A stretch of DNA of 38,370 bases from Alphaproteobacteria bacterium (GTDB lineage Bacteria; Pseudomonadota; Alphaproteobacteria; M2410), in assembly GCA_006226305.1 (NCBI GenBank), contig SBHG01000130.1, positions 1 through 38,370 on the forward strand, given 5' to 3'. A program made the translations under genes and the position numbers. Below, piece by piece: positions 31,042 to 38,370 of this stretch. Positions within the stretch are counted from its first letter, which is position 1. Each line of letters begins with the position of its first letter. The notes under the pieces were generated by a model. It did not search any database and was not told where the DNA came from. It saw only the letters and a program-made list of their open reading frames with translations.

Positions 31042-32544
31042 ATGAATGTGAACACCCCCATCAGTGGGCTAGAGCACGCTTGGGCCAAAGAGGGTCGCCA
31101 GCCCCGCATTGCCATCATTGGCGCTGGATTTTCCGGCATGGGTTCGATCATCAAGCTGCGCGAAGCCGGATATACCGACATCACCTGTTTCGAACGCGAA
31201 GACAAACTGGGCGGCACCTGGCGTGACAATACCTACCCAGGTCTTTCCTGCGATGTACCCTCGCACTGGTATTCCTATTCTTTTGATCTCAATCCGGATT
31301 GGAGCTATCGCTTTTCCTATGGCCCAGAAATCTGGGCCTATCAGGAAAAGATCGCGCGCAAATATGATCTCTTTCCGGCCATCCAATTCAACAATGCCAT
31401 AAGAAAACTGACTTATCTCGGTCCGCAATGGAAAGTGGAAAGCGAAAAGAACGGCGAGGAGATCTTTGATTTCGTCATCGCTGCCACGGGTGTTCTTGTC
31501 AATCCGGCTTACCCCGATATTCCCGGGTTGGATAGCTTCAAGGGTCACATGTTTCATTCCGCCCGCTGGAATCATGATGTAGCGCTTCAGGGCAAGCGCG
31601 TGGGCATCATTGGCACCGGGTCAACAGCTTGCCAGATTGTCGGCGCCATTGCTGAAGAGGTGGGACACCTGGACGTCTTCCAGCGCACCCCCCATTGGGT
31701 GGTGCCAATGCCGCAAAAGAAATATTCCAAGGCTTGGCAGACCCTTCTTCGGATCTTCCCGCCGTTGCAAATGTTTATTCGAAATTTCATTCGTCGGCGG
31801 ATGGAAGGATCCTTTGGCAAGGCAACCCTGGGAGACGAAGCCGAGCAGCAGAAAATTCAGGAGGCGTGCCTTCAATTTCTGGAGCAGCAAGTTCCCGATC
31901 CCGAGCTGCGCAAGAAGCTGACCCCGAACTACAAGGCGACGTGTAAGCGTTTGATTTTGTGCTCGGATTTTTATCCGGCCCTGCAACGCGATAACGTGGA
32001 TCTTGTCACGGAGAGCATCGACGCGATCGAGCCGGTCGGCGTGCGGACAAAAGACGGCGAGCTCCATGAGCTGGATGTTCTTGTCCTGGCAACCGGTTTC
32101 CGGGCAGGCGATTTTATCCTGCCGACAGAAGTGATCGGGGAAAATGGACTTTCCCTAAGAGATTTCTGGCACGGACTTCCCCGCGCCCACCGGGGCATGA
32201 CCTTCCCGGGCTTTCCCAATTTCTGGATGCTGGAAGGCCCAACGGGCGTAATCGGCAATACCTGCCTCATCGATATTTCCGAGCATCAGATCGGCTACAT
32301 GATCGCCGCCATCAACAAGATACGTGACGACAAGCTAGTTGCCATCGCTCCTAAGATGGAGGCCTTTGAGGGTTATAACGCCCGCATCGCAGAAGCCATC
32401 AAGACCTCGACCTGGGCGAGCGGCGGCTGTTCAAGCTGGTATCTGGATCCCTCGGGCACGCCCAACATTTATCCATGGTTGCCGGACGCATATCGCGACG
32501 ACATGAAGAACATCGACTTCACGGAATATGAACTTGTGAGCTAA
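31042..32544 (+). CDS. Baeyer-Villiger-type flavin monooxygenase
   Basis: A 500-residue class B flavoprotein. FAD motif IAIIGAGFSGMG (23-34), the fingerprint F166-K-G168-H-M-F-H172-S-A-R-W176 (FxGxxxHxxxW) and NADPH motif VGIIGTGSTACQI follow in order, then VLATGFRAGDFI. GGTWRDNTYPGLSCDVPSHWYSYSF is typical of BVMOs that act on ketones. The enzyme inserts oxygen next to a carbonyl using NADPH and O2. The frame is open for over 300 codons upstream only because it lies antisense to the SDR gene; ATG 31042 has GGGAGGA upstream and starts the normal sequence. With the divergent SDR it could turn an alcohol into a ketone and then an ester. Confidence 0.92.
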   Translation: MNVNTPISGLEHAWAKEGRQPRIAIIGAGFSGMGSIIKLREAGYTDITCFEREDKLGGTWRDNTYPGLSCDVPSHWYSYSFDLNPDWSYRFSYGPEIWAYQEKIARKYDLFPAIQFNNAIRKLTYLGPQWKVESEKNGEEIFDFVIAATGVLVNPAYPDIPGLDSFKGHMFHSARWNHDVALQGKRVGIIGTGSTACQIVGAIAEEVGHLDVFQRTPHWVVPMPQKKYSKAWQTLLRIFPPLQMFIRNFIRRRMEGSFGKATLGDEAEQQKIQEACLQFLEQQVPDPELRKKLTPNYKATCKRLILCSDFYPALQRDNVDLVTESIDAIEPVGVRTKDGELHELDVLVLATGFRAGDFILPTEVIGENGLSLRDFWHGLPRAHRGMTFPGFPNFWMLEGPTGVIGNTCLIDISEHQIGYMIAAINKIRDDKLVAIAPKMEAFEGYNARIAEAIKTSTWASGGCSSWYLDPSGTPNIYPWLPDAYRDDMKNIDFTEYELVS

Positions 32545-32561
32545 ACAAAAGCTGGGGTGTC

Positions 32562-33206
32562 TTAGAACAGGCGCCCCACGCCAATTCCGAAGGCCCAGGG
32601 ATCAAGGTCGACGTCTGCGGTGATTGTGCCCGCGTTTAGTTTGACGTCGGTGTTGATGTAAACCTTTTTCAAATCCACATTAAAATACCAAGGGCCCTGC
32701 CACTTGATGTCCGCGCCTGCCTGTAACGCCAAGTCCATGCTGGACCCATAATCCACATCGCTCACAAGGCCTGCCGGGAGGTCAGCTTTGTGAAAGGTAG
32801 TGTAGTTGACGCCAGCGCCTACGTAAGGACTGAAAACAGCGCTCGGCGCAAAATGATATTGCAGTGTCACGGTGGGCGGCACCAGCCAAACGGTTCCAAG
32901 ATCAACATCCCCAAGCAGCGTGTTCTTGGCCGCCACATCGTGCCGCGTGGCACCGATTATAAGTTCAGCGGCAATGTGATCGGTGAAAAAATAGGAAAAG
33001 TCGACCTCCGGTACAACTTCATCGCTGATCTGGGCATCGCCGCCAATGGGCGAAATGGTGCTGGAAAGATCTCCCTGGATGGCGAGCAAACGACCGCGGA
33101 TCAGAAAATCCCCGGCGGTCTTACCGTCCGTACCCGCAAAGGCCGGAAGTGTAAAAGCGCTTGTGCTGAGGATCGTTGTCAGGAGAAGGCCGGAAAGCTT
33201 GGACAT
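32562..33206 (-). CDS. ompW: OmpW-family outer-membrane protein (copy 1)
   Basis: A 214-residue eight-strand barrel protein: signal peptide about 1-24 (LLLTTILSTSAFTLPAFA), then DFLIRGRLLAIQGD, VVPEVDFSYFFTDHIAAELI, LVPPTVTLQYHF, VFSPYVGAGVNYTTF and the ending DLDPWAFGIGVGRLF with C-terminal Phe. These are OmpW hallmarks; OmpW forms a narrow hydrophobic channel for small apolar compounds. ATG 33206 begins the signal peptide; earlier in-frame starts are unlikely. It converges with the BVMO gene (17 bases apart). A closely similar copy is next door at 33365. Confidence 0.93.
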   Translation of the reverse strand: MSKLSGLLLTTILSTSAFTLPAFAGTDGKTAGDFLIRGRLLAIQGDLSSTISPIGGDAQISDEVVPEVDFSYFFTDHIAAELIIGATRHDVAAKNTLLGDVDLGTVWLVPPTVTLQYHFAPSAVFSPYVGAGVNYTTFHKADLPAGLVSDVDYGSSMDLALQAGADIKWQGPWYFNVDLKKVYINTDVKLNAGTITADVDLDPWAFGIGVGRLF

Positions 33207-33226
33207 GGGATGGGAACCTATCATTA

Positions 33227-33239
33227 GTTGCACTGCAAC
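33227..33239. promoter_or_regulatory. Small palindrome upstream of ompW copy 1
   Basis: GTTGCA, one base, TGCAAC: a perfect 6-bp dyad 21 bases before the ATG. It could be an operator, but the size is modest and no regulator is adjacent. Confidence 0.3.
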
Positions 33240-33300
33240 ATATTCTAAGGTTGCCAAGCTAAAAAACCCTTAAAATCAAGGGAAAAACGGTGTTTGGGTT

Positions 33301-33335
33301 CGCAAAAAATGGGGAGCCCGCAACAGGCTCCCCAT
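33301..33335 (-). terminator. Rho-independent terminator of ompW copy 2
   Basis: ATGGGGAGCC (33309-33318) and GGCTCCCCAT (33326-33335) give a perfect 10-bp stem with a 7-base loop, followed on the minus strand by TTTTTTGCG. It starts 30 bases after the stop of the 33365-34009 gene and so separates the two ompW copies into different transcripts. Confidence 0.93.
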
Positions 33336-33364
33336 ATGGATTCTAGGTATCTTGAAGGTGTCTT

Positions 33365-34009
33365 TTAAAACAGACGGCCAAAGCCGATGCCGAACACCCA
33401 GGGGTCAAGATCAACGTCGGCAGTAATCGCGCCGCCGTTGATGGAAACATCGGTGTTTAGGAAGAGTTTCTTCACGTCGACATTGAAGTACCAAGTGTCA
33501 TTGGTCTTGAAATCAACCCCTGCCTGAAGGGCCCAGCCAAAGCTGTCGTCATAGTCAATATCGGTGACAACGGCGGCCGGCAGATCTTCATTGTAGAACA
33601 TGGTGTAGTTGACGCCTGCTCCAACGTAAGGGCTGATGTCGCCTTTGGGATCGAAGTGATATTGCAGGGTCAGGGTCGGTGGCAGAACCCAAACGCTGCC
33701 AAGATCCACATTACCAAGGTCGGTTGCTTTGGCATCCACATCATGCTTGGTGGTCGCCAGGATCAGCTCCACAGCCAGATTATCCGTCAAGAAGTAGGAG
33801 AAATCGAGTTCCGGCACGATTTCAGTGCTGACTTCAGCATGACCGCCAATAACACCAATCGTGCTGGATTCATCACCCTGAACAGCAATGATCCGGCCGC
33901 GAACCATAAGGTCCCCTGCGGATTTACCGCCTTCACCGGCAAAAGCAGGAACCGCCAGAGCCGTCGTGCCCAAGAGGGCAGCAATGGAAAGAGAAGCAAT
34001 CTTTTTCAT
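33365..34009 (-). CDS. ompW: OmpW-family outer-membrane protein (copy 2)
   Basis: A 214-residue barrel protein of exactly the same length as copy 1: signal peptide 1 to about 24 (MKKIASLSIAALLGTTALAV, then PAFA), then GEGGKSAGDLMVRGRIIAVQ, IVPELDFSYFLTDNLAVELI, VLPPTLTLQYHF, ISPYVGAGVNYTMFY and DLDPWVFGIGFGRLF. Most positions agree with copy 1 along the whole length, so they arose by tandem duplication. ATG 34009 is the logical start; the 11-codon extension is not signal-like. A sigma-70-like promoter and an FNR-type dyad lie about 90-116 bases upstream, not shared by copy 1, so the copies may answer different conditions. Confidence 0.94.
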   Translation of the reverse strand: MKKIASLSIAALLGTTALAVPAFAGEGGKSAGDLMVRGRIIAVQGDESSTIGVIGGHAEVSTEIVPELDFSYFLTDNLAVELILATTKHDVDAKATDLGNVDLGSVWVLPPTLTLQYHFDPKGDISPYVGAGVNYTMFYNEDLPAAVVTDIDYDDSFGWALQAGVDFKTNDTWYFNVDVKKLFLNTDVSINGGAITADVDLDPWVFGIGFGRLF

Positions 34010-34096
34010 CTTTTTAGCCTCGTTAATTGGCCCAACCGACACACTCGGTCTGGGCGAGAAATCTGTGAGGGCTTTTCTCCTCCAGGCAGTAATTAA

Positions 34097-34125
34097 AGTA
34101 AATTTGCAGAATTGACGCAGGTCAA
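34097..34125 (-). promoter_or_regulatory. Sigma-70-like promoter overlapped by an FNR/FixK-type box
   Basis: Minus strand: -35 TTGACC (34125-34120), 17-base spacer, -10 TTTACT (34102-34097). The -35 lies inside TTGAC-N4-GTCAA (34112-34125), which fits the TTGAY-N4-RTCAA form of FNR/FixK/Anr sites. A box on the -35 would suggest repression unless another promoter is used. OmpW is oxygen- and FNR-controlled in E. coli, which fits the target. Confidence 0.5.
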
Positions 34126-34192
34126 ACTGTCGCAGGCAAAAAGCTTCTTAAAGCTTGCAAAATACTGGCGATGGGGCCGTAGCGAGTCGCTG

Positions 34193-35662
34193 TCAAATGA
34201 CCTGGATCACCGGCTTCAGGCCCATCAGCCTGGCTAGAGTTTGCAGCCTTATTTCAACGGCCTCCCCCCTCAGCGCTGCAAACTCAGGAGCCAGGTCAAA
34301 TACCAATTTCTGGCCCTGGGTGGTCAATGAACATTTGTCGAGCACCCCGCCGACCCGTCCTGTCAGAGTATGAACAAATCTCAAAAGTGCGCCCACCGTC
34401 TTGGCAAAGTCGACATCTCCCGATGTCAGGAGATGCCCGAGTCTGGTCGCATCGCGCAAACTGTCACCGCCATAACGATAATAAAGCGCCAGAGCCGCGA
34501 AGATGCGCTCCTTGTGGGTCAGGCCATCGATAGGCGAAAACAAAATCGCATGCAGCACGTTGCCGCGCCGATAATTTGGATGATCGCGCCAGGCGAGATT
34601 GGAAAGGCGGCAAATCGGCTCAAGAAGATGAAGATAGGGGGACGGCGTTTCATGTAGAAGGCGTCGGACAAAAACATAAACTTCACGTGATCGCACCGGA
34701 TCAAGTTGGTATTGCCGTTCCAGCGTGGCGATCCCGCCCGCCACCGGGTCCTCGGCGCGAATACGTGCAGGCAACCTTTTCTGGACCAACCCTTCCCGAA
34801 TACCATGAGAGGAAAAGGTGACACTGATCGGTTGCAGCGCGTTTATCAGCTCACTGAGCACATGCCCGGCATAGGGAAGGCTTTTTACACGCGCAGGGTT
34901 GATTTGCGCAGCGAGTTTTCTCATCTCTTGCGGCTCGGCGGACTTGATCTGCAGGCTGAAGCGGGTGGCTTCCTCCGCCGAAATATCATAGTGATGCAAA
35001 ACTTTGAGGGGATACCGGGTTTGCGCCATGTGAACCTGGCCGAGGGCACGCCAGGCACCGCCTACGACACAGAGCCGCCCCGTATGTTTGTGGCTGCCAT
35101 AATCGTCAAACGCCTGTGAAAGAACACCGCTTATTTCGGGCATCGGCCGTTGCCCCAGGCGAAGCGCGCCAAAGGGATAGCTGAGGGGGCAATTGATATG
35201 TCCGTCGCAGACCTCACTAAGTTCAAGGCTACCGCCACCAAGGTCTGCGACCCAGCCGCAAAAGGAAGGATCCCCCGCCAAAACGCCATGGGCGGCGAGT
35301 ACAGCCTCTTCCTCCCCCGAAAGAAGGTCGACACGCGTGCCCATAATTCCTTCCACGGCATCGATAAAAGCAGCCTTGTTGCTCGCGTCTCGTACTGCCG
35401 AGGTGGCAATACAGGAAATCTGCTCAGGCGTCAGCCCGTGATAGGTACAAATGATTCGAAACCGCCTGAGTGCATTGAGCGCCCGCTCTGATCCCAAGGC
35501 CGGCAGCTGGCCGGTTTCATCAAGGCCCTCTCCAAGACCGCAAAGCACCTTCTCATTAAAGAAACTGATAGGAGTGCGCTTGACCTCGTCAAACAAAACC
35601 ATCCGGACCGAGTTCGATCCTATGTCAATGACAGCATGAGGGTTTCGCGCGAGCTTGGGCAT
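34193..35662 (-). CDS. ppx: Ppx/GppA-family exopolyphosphatase
   Basis: A 489-residue protein of the ASKHA fold. VIDIGSNSVRMVLFD (12-26) is the first phosphate loop, LSGEEEAVLAAHGVL and VADLGGGSLEL the second and third nucleotide/phosphate motifs. After about residue 310 comes an HD-like helical domain (RLSNLAWRDHPNYRRGNVLH, ERIFAALALYYRYGG). It removes terminal phosphates from polyphosphate or from pppGpp; the length with a C-terminal domain fits Ppx as used in Alphaproteobacteria. The ribosome-binding site is weak (GAGAG). Both neighbours have their own promoters, so it seems a single-gene unit. Confidence 0.9.
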   Translation of the reverse strand: MPKLARNPHAVIDIGSNSVRMVLFDEVKRTPISFFNEKVLCGLGEGLDETGQLPALGSERALNALRRFRIICTYHGLTPEQISCIATSAVRDASNKAAFIDAVEGIMGTRVDLLSGEEEAVLAAHGVLAGDPSFCGWVADLGGGSLELSEVCDGHINCPLSYPFGALRLGQRPMPEISGVLSQAFDDYGSHKHTGRLCVVGGAWRALGQVHMAQTRYPLKVLHHYDISAEEATRFSLQIKSAEPQEMRKLAAQINPARVKSLPYAGHVLSELINALQPISVTFSSHGIREGLVQKRLPARIRAEDPVAGGIATLERQYQLDPVRSREVYVFVRRLLHETPSPYLHLLEPICRLSNLAWRDHPNYRRGNVLHAILFSPIDGLTHKERIFAALALYYRYGGDSLRDATRLGHLLTSGDVDFAKTVGALLRFVHTLTGRVGGVLDKCSLTTQGQKLVFDLAPEFAALRGEAVEIRLQTLARLMGLKPVIQVI

Positions 35663-35843
35663 CTCTCAAGCCTTTACCGCAAGTCAGGGGGGTCGCTCAA
35701 GCGCTGATAGCATTCCAGTCTTATAATCCTTGATTTTTACCTGATAGTTGTTTGACTCAGATGGGGGATTGGGCGCAGAATCTTACGTCACACATTGTCA
35801 GACCGGTATGTCTTGGCAGACAAGTCGTTTAATGGAGGAAGCG

Positions 35844-36677
35844 ATGGACATTACCCCTTATTCAGCAGGGTGCGGAGCACTGGTTGCGGGCGTGCAACTT
35901 GCCGATCTTGATGACAAGGGGCTGGAGGTCTTGCGCCGTGCCTATGTTGACCATGGACTGCTCTTTTTCCGGGAGCAAAACCTACCGCCGGAGGAGCACC
36001 TACGTTTTGCGCGTCGCTTTGGGGACATTGTGGTCAACAAATTTTTCAAGACCACCGACGCCTTTCCGGAGATCGCGGAAGTGCGCAAGGAAAAGACCCA
36101 GGAGATGAACATTGGGGGTGGCTGGCATACCGATCATTCCTACGACGACGAACCGGCCATGGGATCAATTCTGGTCGCCCGCGGACTCCCGACCACAGGC
36201 GGTGATACATTGTTTGCCAATCTCTACGCCGCCTACGAAGCGCTTTCTCCCGGCTTTCAAAAGATGCTTGCGGGCTTGCGGGCTGTTCATTCCAATCGGC
36301 ACCTTTATGGCGAGGGGGGCTATTATCGTCAGACAGATCTTTCCGAACAACTTGGCGGTATCGATCGTGTCGGCGATGCGGTCCACCCGGTCGTCGTGCG
36401 CCATCCGCAATCCGGCCGCAATGTCCTCTATGTCAATCCGGGCCACACCATTGGCATTGAAGGATGGTCAAAAGAAGAAAGCGCGGCCCTCCTCAAGTTT
36501 CTTTACAAACATGTGGACCAGCCGCAATTTACCTGCCGCTTCCATTGGGAGCCGGGCTCCATTGCTTTTTGGGATAATCGGTGCACCTGGCATATGGCGG
36601 AAAACGATTACCAGGGGCAATTCCGTTTAATGCACCGGATTACCCTAAAAGGCTCAGCGCTTGGCGAGGCCGCTTAA
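35844..36677 (+). CDS. TauD/TfdA-family Fe(II)/2-oxoglutarate dioxygenase
   Basis: A 277-residue non-heme iron dioxygenase with His95-x-Asp97 (WHTDHSY), distal His250 (TWHMAEND) and Arg261 about eleven residues later for 2-oxoglutarate. DTLFANLYAAYEALS and HPVVVRHPQSGRNVLYVNPG are standard TauD/TfdA blocks. The frame is open 32 codons upstream, but ATG 35844 is preceded by GGAGG at five bases and begins a normal MDITPYSAGCGALVAGV. Its last 24 bases overlap the end of the convergent Rieske oxygenase gene. Taurine, aryloxy acids and trimethyllysine-like amines are family substrates; the neighbour suggests an amine or acid, which is only a guess. Confidence 0.92.
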   Translation: MDITPYSAGCGALVAGVQLADLDDKGLEVLRRAYVDHGLLFFREQNLPPEEHLRFARRFGDIVVNKFFKTTDAFPEIAEVRKEKTQEMNIGGGWHTDHSYDDEPAMGSILVARGLPTTGGDTLFANLYAAYEALSPGFQKMLAGLRAVHSNRHLYGEGGYYRQTDLSEQLGGIDRVGDAVHPVVVRHPQSGRNVLYVNPGHTIGIEGWSKEESAALLKFLYKHVDQPQFTCRFHWEPGSIAFWDNRCTWHMAENDYQGQFRLMHRITLKGSALGEAA

Positions 36678-37871
36678 AGTGTCGTGACTCATTTCACGCA
36701 GGTACCATGACATTTTTCTTTGGGTCCAATGTTCCATCTGCGAATAGGGACCCGGTTCATAAAACCTGGAATTCACGCCCTTCTGATTGTTGACGATAAT
36801 ATCCTCGTCCGCCAGCGTGGTGATGTGCCAGAGCCAGGTGAGCTTCTCCACATCATAGTCACGCCCCTCGACCGCGTCACCGCGCACCATCCAATAAATA
36901 TCGCAAACGCAATTATCTACATCAGTGGGTAAGAAGCGATAGCCCACCATGTGATCTGAATAGATCAAGAAAAAACTAAAGGGACCGATGCTGAGATCAG
37001 ATCCGCCCTGATCATAATCCGTGAGGTTTCCCAGGAGAGGCGCCAGCGGTTGTCCGTCTTTGCTGCCTGTCTTGACCCCTTCAAACAGGGCCGTGCGGCT
37101 ATAGGCATAACCTTGTATGTCGCGAGGTTGCCGATCATCCAGATGATCGAACTCAATGGTTTGAAGGCCGCAGGCCCCCATGGCCGCCAGCATATGGCCC
37201 TGGCGCGCTTCAATTTCATCCGGACCCAGCTTGAGCGTATGCATGGCCGCATATTCCGGATGTGCCGGACCGCAGTGATAACACTCGTGGTAATTCTCAA
37301 TGGCCAGCTTCCAATTGGCTTTGAAATGATAGCGGCGCTTGGCGGCAAGCTTCATGTTGTCAAATCCGAACATCTCAAAGACTGGCTCAAGGTCGTGTTT
37401 TGCCGGTTCAAGGGAAGGGGGTTTTTCGGCAAGACAGACATAGATCATGCCGCTCAGGATCTCGACCTGAGCTCTGTGGAGATTGTGCTTGGAAATATCA
37501 AATTCCGGCCCCATGTGCTGTGCGACTTTTAGGGTGCCGTCAAAATCATAAGCCCAGGCGTGATAAGGGCAGGTGAGCACATTGACCGACCCTTGATTTT
37601 TCAAACAAATCTGCGATCCGCGATGACGGCAGACATTAATCAGGGCGTGGATCTCGTCATTCCGTCCGCGAATAACAATGATCGACTCACCGGCGATTTC
37701 GAACAGAAAAAAGTCTCCTTTACGGGGGATCTCGCTGACATGTCCGGCAAAACACCAGTTGCGCGACATGATTCGATCCATTTCGATCTGGTAGATCTCC
37801 GCAGACTGATAAAAAGTCCGGGCGAGCGAATATCCCGGTTTTTGCTGATCGATAAGGTCTTGCAAATCCAT
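36654..37871 (-). CDS. Rieske non-heme iron oxygenase, alpha subunit, quaternary-amine type
   Basis: A 405-residue oxygenase. The Rieske cluster ligands are Cys81, His83, Cys101 and His104 (C-x-H-x17-C-x2-H). The mononuclear iron ligands His199 and His204 lie in NWKLAIENYHECYHCGPAHP; Glu196 takes the bridging place that is Asp in most ring-hydroxylating enzymes, a feature I recall from carnitine monooxygenase CntA and relatives, and ECYHC also occurs in glycine-betaine and choline monooxygenases. So a quaternary ammonium substrate is more likely than an aromatic ring. TTG 37883 is an earlier option; ATG 37871 is preferred. The reductase partner is not in the window. Confidence 0.88.
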   Translation of the reverse strand: MDLQDLIDQQKPGYSLARTFYQSAEIYQIEMDRIMSRNWCFAGHVSEIPRKGDFFLFEIAGESIIVIRGRNDEIHALINVCRHRGSQICLKNQGSVNVLTCPYHAWAYDFDGTLKVAQHMGPEFDISKHNLHRAQVEILSGMIYVCLAEKPPSLEPAKHDLEPVFEMFGFDNMKLAAKRRYHFKANWKLAIENYHECYHCGPAHPEYAAMHTLKLGPDEIEARQGHMLAAMGACGLQTIEFDHLDDRQPRDIQGYAYSRTALFEGVKTGSKDGQPLAPLLGNLTDYDQGGSDLSIGPFSFFLIYSDHMVGYRFLPTDVDNCVCDIYWMVRGDAVEGRDYDVEKLTWLWHITTLADEDIIVNNQKGVNSRFYEPGPYSQMEHWTQRKMSWYLREMSHDTLSGLAKR

Positions 37872-38038
37872 AAGGCAAACCAATCCTTTCCGCCTAAATC
37901 TGCCAAAAAACAGATCTGAGAACCACGAAAAACAACGATCGCCTCAAAATCTGCCGCCGGCGCGAATTTGCCAGTAAGTGCCAATTGAAGTAGGATTTGC
38001 GCAATGAAATCGCTTTCATCTAAGGCGCGGGGCTCTCC

Positions 38039-38370
38039 ATGAAAAAATATCTTCTTGCTACCACTGCAGCTGGTGTGGCGCTGGCTGCTTCATCGCCGGC
38101 AGCCATCGCGGGCAATTATGTGACCATCTTTGGCGGCTACTCCATGGCCGACGAAACACTTAATAATTTTGTTACTCGAACCGGTTCCTTTTGGAGCTAT
38201 TCCTATTCAACCCTGAACTATACGACTCTGCGTCATTCTCATACGGAGGGCTCGGTCTTCCTGTTCAGCCATACGTTCTATTCGTCATCGGTCTGGTACC
38301 GGTCCACCTCCGGCAGTTTCTACAGCGCAACCGATTTCGATCTCTCTGTCGACTCAGGCTTCGTCATTGG
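38039..38370 (+). CDS. Exported, probably surface/outer-membrane protein (partial, runs off the window)
   Basis: The frame begins at ATG 38039 and is open to the window end (110 codons). MKKYLLATTAAGVALAAS and a following AAIAG form a clear signal peptide cleaved near residue 25. The mature start NYVTIFGGYSMADETLNNF looks like the first strand of a porin-family barrel; then follows a Ser, Thr, Tyr-rich stretch (residues 45-95) of alternating polar and aromatic residues. I do not recognise the family. The 37872-38038 gap upstream holds the divergent promoters and no gene I can support. Confidence 0.7.
   Translation, partial: MKKYLLATTAAGVALAASSPAAIAGNYVTIFGGYSMADETLNNFVTRTGSFWSYSYSTLNYTTLRHSHTEGSVFLFSHTFYSSSVWYRSTSGSFYSATDFDLSVDSGFVI

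Noticed and set aside
1..38370. tRNA, rRNA, CRISPR arrays, insertion sequences, prophage or attachment sites
   Set aside because: I looked through the intergenic gaps and gene list and saw no cloverleaf, repeat-spacer pattern, transposase, integrase or flanking direct repeats.

Overview
The window looks like chromosomal DNA of an aerobic alphaproteobacterium, probably marine or hydrocarbon-associated. The basis is gene content only: a RpoE/ChrR singlet-oxygen sigma/anti-sigma pair with its DUF1365/flavoprotein/CFA-synthase partners, SqrR/BigR-type ArsR regulators, a RibN riboflavin importer behind an FMN riboswitch, a Rhodospirillum-type encapsulated-ferritin homologue and a CYP153 alkane hydroxylase. 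I see no mobile elements, CRISPR arrays, rRNA or tRNA. Coding density is high and most intergenic gaps are short.

Layout. 1-3.2 kb: end of an SDR gene, a trkH-globin pair, and a small membrane protein coupled to a fatty-acid desaturase. 3.4-4.6 kb: FMN riboswitch and ribN. 4.6-10.1 kb: a tight five-gene run with an ArsR persulfide-sensor homologue, a DUF2892 protein, an HAE3/MMPL RND transporter, a LolA-like periplasmic protein and an outer-membrane barrel, headed by a perfect palindrome at the ArsR start. 10.1-12.5 kb: methionine gamma-lyase, a divergent Lrp regulator and MarC. 12.6-14.3 kb: sulfide:quinone oxidoreductase with a divergent second SqrR-type ArsR. 14.4-17.7 kb: CYP153, a shell-less EncFtn-like ferritin and a DASS anion transporter. 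17.7-20.8 kb: a single protein fusing CofC, CofG and CofH of coenzyme F420 synthesis. 20.8-29.9 kb: TauD dioxygenase, then the RpoE-ChrR stress region. 30-38.4 kb: SDR/Baeyer-Villiger monooxygenase divergent pair, two tandem OmpW paralogues, Ppx/GppA, a TauD dioxygenase overlapping a Rieske oxygenase, and the start of another surface protein.

The most notable points are: (1) the CofC-CofG-CofH triple fusion in a proteobacterial setting; (2) five sites of the form TGATCC-like, 18-nt spacer, TAT/TAA-like, placed before rpoE, the flavoprotein gene, cfa, a lipocalin gene and an outer-membrane barrel gene, which together outline a local RpoE regulon including two envelope genes; (3) a trans-envelope RND export operon apparently under a persulfide-type ArsR sensor; (4) an EncFtn ferritin lacking both the C-terminal cargo peptide and a neighbouring encapsulin.

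Sulfur is a recurring theme (two SqrR/BigR-like regulators, SQR, methionine gamma-lyase, DUF2892), as is oxidation of hydrophobic or amine substrates (CYP153, BVMO, desaturase, two TauD enzymes, Rieske oxygenase). All family assignments come from reading motifs and recalled family features; no database search was run.
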